From contig CANLLN010000021.1 of the NCBI GenBank assembly GCA_947491945.1, forward strand, positions 21,886-85,885: a stretch of 64,000 nt of DNA, written 5' to 3'. Position numbers and translations under genes: made by a program. Below, in pieces: positions 1-8,017 of the stretch (position 1 is the stretch's first letter; every line of letters starts with the position of its first letter). Origin of the DNA: an uncultured Carboxylicivirga sp. (GTDB lineage Bacteria > Bacteroidota > Bacteroidia > Bacteroidales > Marinilabiliaceae). A model generated the notes under the pieces. The model made no database searches and had not been told where the DNA came from. It saw only the letters and a program-made list of their open reading frames with translations.

Positions 1-2199
1 GTTAGAGAAATAAAGACTGCCCATAAGCGTATCTGTCAGCTGCTGGCACAGAAAAATATCAAAGAAAGCCTTGATGAGATTCAGGTATTGGTAAAGGAAT
101 CGCAGAACAGTGGCCTGATTGATGAGCACTATAATATTGAGTTTACATACAAAAATATTCTGAAATATACCGTGGAAGGGATCTCTGACCCCGAACGGCA
201 AAAGATATACCACCACCTGATTCGCGATGTGTACCATCTGGCGGATAAAGTTACTGATTTACTGCTGATGAAATATTCCAGCGAGGCCATTTATGAGTTT
301 CGGAAGCAACATGACGAACAGGCTTTTACCGGCCTTATTTCTGAGTTGGAAGCCCTATTGAGCAGCATTGAGCTGGAGAAGGTATTGAATGCAAATGCTG
401 AAAATAAGACGGCACTCAAACAGAAAGTGGATGTACTGTTTAATTATATTTGGGCTTATCCGGCACCGGTGGGCGATCAGCAGACCTTGCTCAAGAAGCT
501 GCTGTTTGAAAGTACGCTGCCCGTTTTTTATAAGGCAACATTGGTAGGTGCGCTTAACCTATCGCTGATGAATAGTTTTTCCTACGACTATATGCGTCTG
601 TTAATGGCGCTGTGTAATCACCCCGAGGATGCGGTGAGCACCCGCGCTATGACCTCCCTGTTGCTGGCATTGAATGCCTACGATGCTCGTTTGCCACTTT
701 ATCCTGAGCTTTATACGCAGCTGTTTATGATGATTGAGGAAGGAGGGCTGCAAACCCTGATTCAAAGTATTGTCATTCAGCTTATACGCACCCGTGAAAC
801 AGAGCGAATATCGCAAAAGCTGAGTGATGAGATACTACCTGAAGTGGTGAAGATGCATCCGAAGCTGAAGGATAAACTGGATCTCGAGAACCTTATCAGT
901 GATAAGCTGGCTGAAGGTAAAAATCCGGACTGGGGCGATGTGTTCAAGGATTCGCCCAACCTGATGAATAAGATGGAGGAGTTAACGCAATGGCAGATGG
1001 AGGGTGCCGATGTATTTCTGTCGACCTTCAAGCATCTTAAGCATTTCTCATTTTTCAATGAGCTGTCTAATTGGTTGCTTCCTTTCTATCCGTCGCAGCC
1101 CGATGTGCAGGCAGCGCTTTCAAAGGAAGAGGCCGTGTTCAGCAGTCAGCAGCTGCTCGATGGCCTGGCCTCATCACGTTTTCTTTGCAACTCCGATAAG
1201 TACTCGTTAATACTGAGCATCCCTCACATGCCGGGCATGCAAAAAGAAATGATGGGGCAAATGTTTTCGGCTGAGATTGAGCAGATGGTGGAGATGGAAA
1301 AAGATGAAAAGGTATTGCAGGCCAATCAGAAAAAGTTGGTGGCCAGTAATCAGTTTATTCAGGATTTATACCGTTTGGTGAAAGTACACCCGCAAAAGCA
1401 TCAGTTTACCGATGTGTTTGTGCAGAAAATGGATTTTCATAATCGTTGGTTCTTCCGTCAGTTGCTTGATGATAGCAGCGCACTGCGCGAGATTGGGGAG
1501 TATTATTTTAAGAAGAATTATTTTGAGGATGCACTGGATATTTTGCTTAAAGTGCGATCCAAGGCCGGTGGCGACAGCGAGGTGGTACAGAAAATTGCAT
1601 ATTGCTACCAGCAGCTGAAAGATTATGAGCACGCGCTAACTTATTATCTGGAGGCTGACTTGCTGGGGGCCGACAGTATGTGGAATAAGAAAAAGATAGC
1701 CTTGTGTTACCGTCATTTGAAGGCCCCGCAAAAAGCCCTCAATTATTATCTGGAAGCTGAAAAGTTGAGTCCCGATAATCTGCATACCCAAGTGTCGGTA
1801 GGGCACTGCTTGTTAGAGCTGGAAAACTTTTCTGAAGCGTTGAAATATTATTTTAAAGTGGAATACCTCGACCCCAATAATAATAAGGTGTGGCGCCCCA
1901 TTGCCTGGTGTTCTTTCGTGGAAGGTAAATTTGAGCAGGCCGAGAAGTATTACAATCAGCTGCTTGTTTCGGAAAAGAATAAGCACGACCTAATTAACCT
2001 GGGACATACCTTGTGGTGTAAGAAGTTGCGTAAGGAAGCACTGGCCTATTATCAGCAAAGTATTCAATTGCCTAATCATTCCATTGGGGAGTTTATCGAG
2101 ACCTTCACGGCTGATATCCCCTATCTTAAAAAACATGGCATTGATGCCGGAGATATTCCGTTAATGCTGGACCAGATTCGTTATTCACTGGAAAGTTAA
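1..2199 (+). CDS. TPR-repeat protein, 5' end cut by window edge
   Basis: The frame is open from the first base, so the true start lies upstream and 732 residues are visible. The N-terminal two thirds is helical and belongs to no family I recognise. From about residue 510 to the end there are tandem tetratricopeptide-like units (ALDILLKVRSK, ALTYYLEADLLG, ALNYYLEAEKLSP, ALKYYFKVEYLDP), each with TPR-type small/aromatic spacing, which points to a protein-binding scaffold. Because the N-terminus is missing, secretion cannot be judged. The next gene begins 9 bases after the stop, so the two are probably cotranscribed. The specific role is unknown. Confidence 0.85.
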   Translation, partial: VREIKTAHKRICQLLAQKNIKESLDEIQVLVKESQNSGLIDEHYNIEFTYKNILKYTVEGISDPERQKIYHHLIRDVYHLADKVTDLLLMKYSSEAIYEFRKQHDEQAFTGLISELEALLSSIELEKVLNANAENKTALKQKVDVLFNYIWAYPAPVGDQQTLLKKLLFESTLPVFYKATLVGALNLSLMNSFSYDYMRLLMALCNHPEDAVSTRAMTSLLLALNAYDARLPLYPELYTQLFMMIEEGGLQTLIQSIVIQLIRTRETERISQKLSDEILPEVVKMHPKLKDKLDLENLISDKLAEGKNPDWGDVFKDSPNLMNKMEELTQWQMEGADVFLSTFKHLKHFSFFNELSNWLLPFYPSQPDVQAALSKEEAVFSSQQLLDGLASSRFLCNSDKYSLILSIPHMPGMQKEMMGQMFSAEIEQMVEMEKDEKVLQANQKKLVASNQFIQDLYRLVKVHPQKHQFTDVFVQKMDFHNRWFFRQLLDDSSALREIGEYYFKKNYFEDALDILLKVRSKAGGDSEVVQKIAYCYQQLKDYEHALTYYLEADLLGADSMWNKKKIALCYRHLKAPQKALNYYLEAEKLSPDNLHTQVSVGHCLLELENFSEALKYYFKVEYLDPNNNKVWRPIAWCSFVEGKFEQAEKYYNQLLVSEKNKHDLINLGHTLWCKKLRKEALAYYQQSIQLPNHSIGEFIETFTADIPYLKKHGIDAGDIPLMLDQIRYSLES

Positions 2200-2208
2200 G
2201 CAGGCTAG

Positions 2209-2595
2209 ATGGCAAAGAAAAAAGTGAGCTGGGAGCTTTATAGCTATGGTGAGTATAGTAATTGGGAACGCACATCGCGGAAGCTGCCCAAGTTGCTTAA
2301 AATAGCCAATAAAGTAAGGATAAGACCCGATGTGGAATTTGGCTATGTGGTAAAAATAAAAGGTGCTAAAGGAAAGGTGGTGGAGTATAGAATCGAACAT
2401 CCGCCATTCAGGGGTAAGGATGGTCAGGTTGAGCCTCCTTTCGAAGGCGAGTATTTTATCAATTCAAATGATTATGAGTTTTTTCTGGGAGATACCGTAT
2501 GGGAACCCTACGAGGATAAGGCGGGTGAGTGGCGGCTGGTTACCCTTTTGGACGGGAAGGTAATTGCCGATAAAACTATTACTTTGCTATTATAG
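2209..2595 (+). CDS. DUF3859-like protein
   Basis: A 128-residue soluble protein without signal peptide or membrane segment. The pattern of an opening YGEYSNWERTSRKLPK, a central EHPPFRGKDG, and a closing FFLGDTVWEPYEDKAGEWR followed by DGKVIADK matches my memory of the DUF3859 family, whose function is unknown. It probably folds as a beta sandwich (inference). It starts 9 bases downstream of the TPR gene and likely shares its transcript. Start ATG is preceded by a weak purine stretch only. Family assignment is from recall, not a search. Confidence 0.8.
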   Translation: MAKKKVSWELYSYGEYSNWERTSRKLPKLLKIANKVRIRPDVEFGYVVKIKGAKGKVVEYRIEHPPFRGKDGQVEPPFEGEYFINSNDYEFFLGDTVWEPYEDKAGEWRLVTLLDGKVIADKTITLLL

Positions 2596-2597
2596 GT

Positions 2598-2726
2598 TTA
2601 GCTCATCAGTACCATTATAAGGAACATGATAAAAGCCACCAAGGCAATAATAAGGGCTACTTCGATGATGGAGTAGATTAATATTTTCCGTTTTAGCTTC
2701 AGTGTTATATCTGTTTCTTTCTTCAT
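2598..2726 (-). CDS. 42-residue single-pass membrane protein
   Basis: A short frame encoding 42 residues. It begins MKKETDITLKLKRK and continues with about 26 hydrophobic residues ending in MVLMS, that is, a short basic cytoplasmic N-terminus and one transmembrane helix. A well-formed Bacteroidota promoter lies 41 bases upstream, which is the main reason to believe it is a gene. It is tail-to-tail with the DUF3859-like gene, with 2 bases between the stops. No family is recognised; small one-helix proteins often bind and modulate larger membrane proteins, but nothing here shows a partner. Confidence 0.6.
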   Translation of the reverse strand: MKKETDITLKLKRKILIYSIIEVALIIALVAFIMFLIMVLMS

Positions 2727-2766
2727 CTTTTGTTAATTCATTTGGTTTCACCACAATACTGATCTG

Positions 2767-2797
2767 CAAACATACTAGCCCTGGTGAAATAATCAAG
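2767..2797 (-). promoter_or_regulatory. Bacteroidota-type promoter of the small membrane protein
   Basis: Read on the minus strand, TTG is followed by 19 bases and then TATGTTTG. This matches the TTTG-N19-TAnnTTTG form of the Bacteroidota primary sigma factor with full identity in the -7 box (2767-2774). It lies 41 bases upstream of the 42-residue gene. Confidence 0.65.
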
Positions 2798-2892
2798 TTG
2801 CTTTAACAGGTTTTAACAGTGGCTTGACGTTTTTTAACCGCTTGTGAGTGAACCTAATCGAGAATTCAGTGTCGCGAAAACAGTCAGCGTGC

Positions 2893-2927
2893 TACCGGGG
2901 GAATAGGGGAAAGCCCCGCTGCCGGTA
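2893..2927 (-). terminator. GC-rich hairpin downstream of the hybrid kinase gene
   Basis: Outer arms TACCGG/CCGGTA enclose an inner GGGG/CCCC stem. It sits 21 bases past the stop of the minus-strand hybrid kinase. There is no clear T-run on either side, so it may be a weak or factor-assisted terminator, or only a stable RNA end. Confidence 0.35.
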
Positions 2928-2948
2928 TGCTAAAATAGATAAAAAGGC

Positions 2949-4694
2949 TTAGCTCAAATGCTTACGTATCTTACTAATCAGGTCTTCCGGCTGAAAAGGT
3001 TTGCTAATATAATCGTCCATTCCGCTCGCCAGGCACTTCTCCTTGTCTTCGGGGAAGGCATTGGCCGTAACGGCGATAATGGGGGTGTGCGTACCCGTGC
3101 TCTGCTCTATCTGACGAATCTTCTCGGTAGCCTTAAAGCCATCCATAATGGGCATTTGCACATCCATCAAAATCAAATCATACTTCACCTTACCAAACTT
3201 ATCGAGGGCCTCTTTGCCGTTAAAAGCCACCTCGATTTTCCTTACTTCATCTTTTATATATAGGATGATAATTTGCTGGTTACTGAAGTTATCCTCCACC
3301 AGCAGGATATTGGCATCAGCAATGTCAATGACCGGCTTAAAATAGCTGTCGCTTTGTTGTGTGGGAGTCTTAATGTTTTGGATGGACTGACTCTTTGTAT
3401 TTTCTTTAAAGGAAGCCGAGAATTCAATTACAGTTTTTAACGAATCGGGGAATATGTCGATGGTATTACCATCCATCTCAATGATGTTTTGGGTGATGCC
3501 CAAATCAAGCTGGCTTATGTATTTTGAGCGGTTGAGATGGATTACATCAGATGCATGAATACCATTTTCATTCATATCTGATTTGGGCAGGGGAATCACC
3601 GTGTTGCTGCTGATTCGGAATTTCAACACGATTTTTTCGGGCAATGATTCTTTTAGTGATACCTCAATCGTCACTGTTTTAAGCTCCGATTGATTGTATT
3701 TTAACAGGCTATTGAGTAGGTTCAGAAATATCTGTTTTATCTTCACACTATTGCCTATCAGGTTAGTAGGGATGTTGGCCGATAAAGAAAGGCTGAATTG
3801 CTTCTTATCCTGTTCATCCTGAAATAGCTTGATGGTATTATTGATGGTGGAGTACAGGTTAAAGCTTACCTCTTCGGTGGGTAGCTGGTTGAAATTTGTT
3901 TTGGAAGCGGCAATCATGTTATTAACCACATTAACCAGATTGTTTGATGAGGCATGGATGGTGTTGATGTAGTCGCGCTGGTCGTCGCTTAGGTTGGTTT
4001 TTTCCAGTACATCGATAATGCCCGTGATATTGCTCAGCGGTGTTCGTATTTGATGCGATAGTTTTGAGATGAGCTCTTCCTGTGTTTTATTGAAATTTTG
4101 CGAGTCTAGCACACGTCGTTCTTTCTTTAATAAAATGCCGGCATAGGTATAGTGAATGGCATAGGTAGTTATGAAAAAGAGGAGGTAGAATGTCAGGAAT
4201 ACGATTTTCTCGGTGAGGCTGTATTGCTTGGCTGTGCTGATAAGCTGATGATCGTTAATGATTAAAATGATAAGGGCTGTGATAACCCAAAAGATAAGGG
4301 AGAAGATCGTCCCGCGCTTCAGTCCCATCAGTGAAATGATAAAGGGAGGAAACAGTGCCGTCCAGATAATGTCGATACCGGTGCTGCTCCCAAAGACAAC
4401 AAAATATATAAAGGTAGCACTGGAGAAGAAAAACAGCGAGTTATGCATGCCTTTGGCTTGTGAGCGGCGGCTAAGGTAAACAAAGTGAAATGCAAAGATA
4501 AGGCTAAGGCTCAGTAAAGGGAAAGCAAAGATATTCTCATCGGCCCGTAGGCTTATTAGTCCTTCGATAAATACAATGCAGAACAGAAAGAAGTTAATGA
4601 GATTATTGATTAGTAAGGGGGTCAATTCCTCCTCTTCGGCATTATCTCGGGTGTCTATTTTAAATAGCAATAGTAATTTATTTAAAATGTTCAT
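2949..4694 (-). CDS. Hybrid sensor histidine kinase with degenerate ATP-binding domain
   Basis: 581 residues from the ATG at 4694, chosen because a purine-rich AAGAAGAGAA lies directly before it; a frame extension to 4751 is possible. Residues ~32-188 hold about six membrane helices with no evident large external sensor. A HisKA dimerisation domain follows with the phospho-acceptor His214 in SKLSHQIRTPL. The ATPase domain (~255-430) is eroded: the N-box reads NLLNSLLKYN, the usual DxGxG box is replaced by FRISSNTVIP, and the GxGLGL box by LDLGITQNI. A receiver domain (~461-581) is intact, with Asp511 in LILMDVQMP, the TAN threonine and the SKPF lysine. It is an orphan gene. It may act as a phosphatase, a scaffold or a partner of another kinase rather than autophosphorylate. 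Confidence 0.85.
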   Translation of the reverse strand: MNILNKLLLLFKIDTRDNAEEEELTPLLINNLINFFLFCIVFIEGLISLRADENIFAFPLLSLSLIFAFHFVYLSRRSQAKGMHNSLFFFSSATFIYFVVFGSSTGIDIIWTALFPPFIISLMGLKRGTIFSLIFWVITALIILIINDHQLISTAKQYSLTEKIVFLTFYLLFFITTYAIHYTYAGILLKKERRVLDSQNFNKTQEELISKLSHQIRTPLSNITGIIDVLEKTNLSDDQRDYINTIHASSNNLVNVVNNMIAASKTNFNQLPTEEVSFNLYSTINNTIKLFQDEQDKKQFSLSLSANIPTNLIGNSVKIKQIFLNLLNSLLKYNQSELKTVTIEVSLKESLPEKIVLKFRISSNTVIPLPKSDMNENGIHASDVIHLNRSKYISQLDLGITQNIIEMDGNTIDIFPDSLKTVIEFSASFKENTKSQSIQNIKTPTQQSDSYFKPVIDIADANILLVEDNFSNQQIIILYIKDEVRKIEVAFNGKEALDKFGKVKYDLILMDVQMPIMDGFKATEKIRQIEQSTGTHTPIIAVTANAFPEDKEKCLASGMDDYISKPFQPEDLISKIRKHLS

Positions 4695-4991
4695 TTCTCT
4701 TCTTTTATATGGTTTTGCAAGTGCTTGGTAAGTGGCATTTCTTTCATCCAAAAGCAGCTTCCGATATGCATGTCGAATATAAAACTTTTAACTTAGTCTT
4801 CATGTTCTCTCGATCTAAAATTGTTAAATATTTTAGTATCTTAATATTATTTAAAATGCACAAATAGTTATTTGTGAGCGCATTGTACGTATCTATTGAG
4901 GTTTGGTGTTTTACTGCCTCTAAAAATAATGACCGTAAGATGTAACCGAAGATTGGTTTTTCTGCGTATGAAGTCCTAAAACGAAACAATA

Positions 4992-5837
4992 ATGAAGACA
5001 GTAGTAGCAAGTATCGCATTAATTTTATTTTCAATGGCTGCATCGGCCAAAGAACACCTTCCAACCAAAGAAGAGTATCAGGCTTTTTTAAATACAAAAA
5101 CGCTGGTGGTGATGGATGTGAACCCAATGAGTGACTTTAACTTTAAGATTGAGGAGGTGATGGAAACTGTATGGACCCTCACTGATTACGAATTTATTAC
5201 CAACGAGGAGTTTGAAGACAAGAGAAATGATCCATCCTATTCTTTTCTATTAATGACCGTGGGTACTTTCGATGCCGATAAAACAAAGGCTCGCTATAAT
5301 TTCCTTAGCTTGCTAATGGGCGAAACAGATAAGCAGGTGCGCGATTTGCCCGATCTGTGTTCTTTGCCGCTATCATACTTACGGGTAGAGGATACAAGTT
5401 ACGCATATAAGCTGGAGGCTTTTATTCGTTTTATTCAGGATCATGTGAACCTGATGAATGAGCGTCCCGAACTGATTAAAGCCAATGCCTTTAAATATTA
5501 CAATAAGAATGTAGGAAGTTTGACCGATAAAACTTTATACCTGGTAAAAGAGGACTTGACCCCCGATGTAAATACCCTGGCGAAAATTAAAAGTATCTAT
5601 CCTTATAATGTAAAGATTGTTACGCAAAAAGAGGTGGAGGATGCCATTGAGCGACGCGACCCAAAGGTGGTGTTTATGCACAAAGTGGGCCCTGAGGGGA
5701 CAAAGTACAAGGCGCGTTGCTATAAGATATTAATTGGTGCTGATAGTTCCAGCTTTTATTATTTCGATTATCATATGGTAAATAAAAAGAACCGTGATGG
5801 GCTGCTTGCCAAAGATTTGAAAAAGATGGGTGCCTAA
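4992..5837 (+). CDS. Secreted protein of unknown function
   Basis: 281 residues beginning with a signal peptide (MKTVVASIALILFSMAASA, probable cleavage after ASA-K), so the mature protein should be periplasmic or exported. There is no lipobox cysteine. The rest is mixed alpha/beta without a motif I can name; segments such as LVVMDVNPMSDFNFKIEEVM and TLYLVKEDLTPDV look like beta-alpha units. The 297 bases upstream, shared with the divergent hybrid kinase, hold no promoter I can call with confidence. Probably a lineage-restricted family. Confidence 0.75.
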   Translation: MKTVVASIALILFSMAASAKEHLPTKEEYQAFLNTKTLVVMDVNPMSDFNFKIEEVMETVWTLTDYEFITNEEFEDKRNDPSYSFLLMTVGTFDADKTKARYNFLSLLMGETDKQVRDLPDLCSLPLSYLRVEDTSYAYKLEAFIRFIQDHVNLMNERPELIKANAFKYYNKNVGSLTDKTLYLVKEDLTPDVNTLAKIKSIYPYNVKIVTQKEVEDAIERRDPKVVFMHKVGPEGTKYKARCYKILIGADSSSFYYFDYHMVNKKNRDGLLAKDLKKMGA

Positions 5838-5945
5838 CAAAGGGGCGATAAAATCAGAAAGCAGCGGTGTTTTTAATTAAAGAAATGAATCATCATTCAA
5901 AAACTTAATTAATTTTGTAAGGTTATTAATCTGATAATTATCACC

Positions 5946-6587
5946 ATGTCGCTAACGAATCGAAAAAAAAATAACCAGGTACCCGAGCCCGCGCTTCGTC
6001 GCATGCCCTGCTATCTGGCTTATCTTAAACTCGCTCAAAAAGAAGGTCTGAAGCATATCTCATCGACTTTAATTGCCCGCGATATGGGGGTGGATCCCAC
6101 GCAGGTTACCAAGGACTTGTCATATACCAGTATTGTTGGAAAAACAAGGGTAGGCTATGAGGTAGTGCCGCTTATTCAAGTGCTGGAGGATTTTCTGGGA
6201 TTTACTGTGGTTGATGAGGCATACCTCTTTGGTGTAGGTAGCCTGGGTAAAGCCTTGTTGCACGATCATGGATTAAAGCAGTTTGGACTTAAGGTAGTGG
6301 CTGCTTTTGATGTAGATCCTGAAGTAGTGGGTAAAACCATTGAAGGAGTGCCCATTTACCATTTTGAAGAGTTGGCCACAATGCGGGCCGAAACAGTGAA
6401 AATAGGCATTTTGACCGTGCCGGTTGATAAGGCGCAGGAGGTGGCCAACCGGCTGGTTGAGGTAGGCATAAAAGCACTGTGGAATTTTACCCCGGTGCGC
6501 ATTAAGGTGGATGAGCGCGTGGTGGTGCAGAACACCTCATTATATGCTCATCTGGCGGTTATGTTTAATAGAATGAAGGCCGACTAG
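5946..6587 (+). CDS. rex: Redox-sensing transcriptional repressor Rex
   Basis: 213 residues, the usual Rex length. Residues 12-85 form the winged-helix DNA-binding domain (VPEPALRRMPCYLAYLKLA, then ISSTLIARDMGVDPTQVTKD), followed by a Rossmann domain with the nucleotide motif GVGSLG at 96-101 and the C-terminal helix that swaps between subunits. Rex binds NADH or NAD+ and releases respiratory and fermentative promoters when NADH rises. It stands alone between a secreted-protein gene and a convergent kinase gene and has its own strong terminator. I found no convincing Rex operator in the 108 bases upstream. Confidence 0.97.
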   Translation: MSLTNRKKNNQVPEPALRRMPCYLAYLKLAQKEGLKHISSTLIARDMGVDPTQVTKDLSYTSIVGKTRVGYEVVPLIQVLEDFLGFTVVDEAYLFGVGSLGKALLHDHGLKQFGLKVVAAFDVDPEVVGKTIEGVPIYHFEELATMRAETVKIGILTVPVDKAQEVANRLVEVGIKALWNFTPVRIKVDERVVVQNTSLYAHLAVMFNRMKAD

Positions 6588-6613
6588 TAAGCGTTGTCTT
6601 GAAATATTACCAA

Positions 6614-6651
6614 AGAGGTTGCTCAAAATATTGAGGCAGCCTCTTTTTTTT
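6614..6651 (+). terminator. Rho-independent terminator after rex
   Basis: Arms AGAGGTTGC and GGCAGCCTCT pair with one wobble around an AT-rich loop and are followed by eight T. It lies 26 bases after the rex stop and just beyond the stop of the convergent kinase gene, so it may act on both transcripts. Confidence 0.85.
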
Positions 6652-6655
6652 GTGT

Positions 6656-8017
6656 TTAAAATGTAAGTGTGAATTTAGTGAATTGCTCCGGTTCTGAGTA
6701 AGCCGATATATTGCCTCCGTGCAGGCGCAGTATCTGTTTTGAAAGGCTGAGGCCGATACCCGATCCATGTGGCTTGGTGGTAAAGAAGGGGATGAATATT
6801 TTATCCAGTACATTGGGTAGAATACCTTGTCCGTTGTCAATGACCTGAAGGGTGATACGTCCGCGTTTATTAAGGAAAGCACGTAGTTCTATGGTGGCAT
6901 CTTTTCGTCCTTCCAGGGCCTGTATAGCATTTTTCACAAGGTTGATAACTACCTGCTCGATGAGTTTTTCATCAGCCGATAGCTCCAGTGAGTCAGGCTC
7001 GATGCTGATTTGGCATTGTACGCCCTTTGTTTTGAGTTCTTCCCCCAAAAGCCCCTTTATGTTTGTAAAAAGCTTACTCACCGGGAAGATAGAGAAAGTA
7101 GGTGCAGGAATCTTTGTCAGATCCCGGTAGGTGTTCACAAAGTGTAGGAGCCCGTCCGTTCGTTTATGTATGGTTTTGAGGGCATCTTCCACCTCTTTGA
7201 TGGTATCCAGATCATCCCTCTCAATATTTTTATCTTTTAGGCTGTCTGCAAGCTCCGACAGTATCATGCTAATGGTGGAGGATAGGGAGGAGATGGGGGT
7301 AATGGAGTTCATGATTTCATGAGTGAGCACACGGATTAGCTTTTGCCACGATTCCATCTCTTTTTCCTCCAGCTCGTCCTGAATATTTTTGATGGAAGTG
7401 AGCAGAATGGTGCGGTTGTGTATTTTAAATTCGGTGGCATAGATGGCCAGTTGCAGCAGCTCATCTTTTTCCTGCACACGTATTAGCGTGTTTTCACCAT
7501 GACGGATGGTCAGTAGTTTTTGAACCAGTTCAGGGCTAAATTCTTTCAGCGACTGTATCTTATTTAAGGTGCGAACCTGAAAGAGTTTTTTGGTGGCATT
7601 GTTAATCAGCTCTACCTTCCCGTCTTTACTGTAGGCAATCAGCGATATGCCAATATGTTGTATCACTGTTTGCAGGTAGTAGTAGTTTTCTTCTTTTTCG
7701 GCCCGTACTTCCTGAAAGTCCTTGATAACTTCATTAAACGACTTTTTTAATTTGTCGAATGATGAGTCGAGACTCTCCACCTGAAAGGTGCGGGTGAAAT
7801 CGGAGTAGCGGATGGATTCCAGGAAATTATTGAGCACACGATTGGTGCGATCCACATAATGGATCATAGCAAATATCTGAAAGGCGATTAGCAGTCCAAT
7901 AAGTACCAGCGTCATGGTCAGCTCAGTATTGAAGAGCAGATAGAAAAATGCAAACATAGACCCGGCTAAGAGCAGGACTCTGACGACAAAATTAATGCGA
8001 AAATTGTTATAAGCCAT
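6656..8017 (-). CDS. NtrB-type sensor histidine kinase
   Basis: 453 residues from the ATG at 8017; a TTG nine bases upstream is less likely. Two membrane helices (~12-30 and 34-52) are followed by a HAMP-like linker, a PAS-like domain (~112-200) and a HisKA domain with His233 in VLTHEIMNSITPI. The ATPase domain is complete: NLVKNAIQAL, DNGQGI, FFTTKPHGSGIGLSL. The TKP-G-GIGL form is that of NtrB/AtoS-class kinases, which pair with sigma-54 activators. The start overlaps the stop of the upstream regulator gene by 11 bases, so the pair is translationally coupled. With no large external domain, the signal is probably membrane-borne or cytoplasmic. Confidence 0.93.
   Translation of the reverse strand: MAYNNFRINFVVRVLLLAGSMFAFFYLLFNTELTMTLVLIGLLIAFQIFAMIHYVDRTNRVLNNFLESIRYSDFTRTFQVESLDSSFDKLKKSFNEVIKDFQEVRAEKEENYYYLQTVIQHIGISLIAYSKDGKVELINNATKKLFQVRTLNKIQSLKEFSPELVQKLLTIRHGENTLIRVQEKDELLQLAIYATEFKIHNRTILLTSIKNIQDELEEKEMESWQKLIRVLTHEIMNSITPISSLSSTISMILSELADSLKDKNIERDDLDTIKEVEDALKTIHKRTDGLLHFVNTYRDLTKIPAPTFSIFPVSKLFTNIKGLLGEELKTKGVQCQISIEPDSLELSADEKLIEQVVINLVKNAIQALEGRKDATIELRAFLNKRGRITLQVIDNGQGILPNVLDKIFIPFFTTKPHGSGIGLSLSKQILRLHGGNISAYSEPEQFTKFTLTF

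Noticed and set aside
4744..5127. 127-codon open frame on the minus strand
   Set aside because: It runs across the start of the better supported secreted-protein gene and has no motif.
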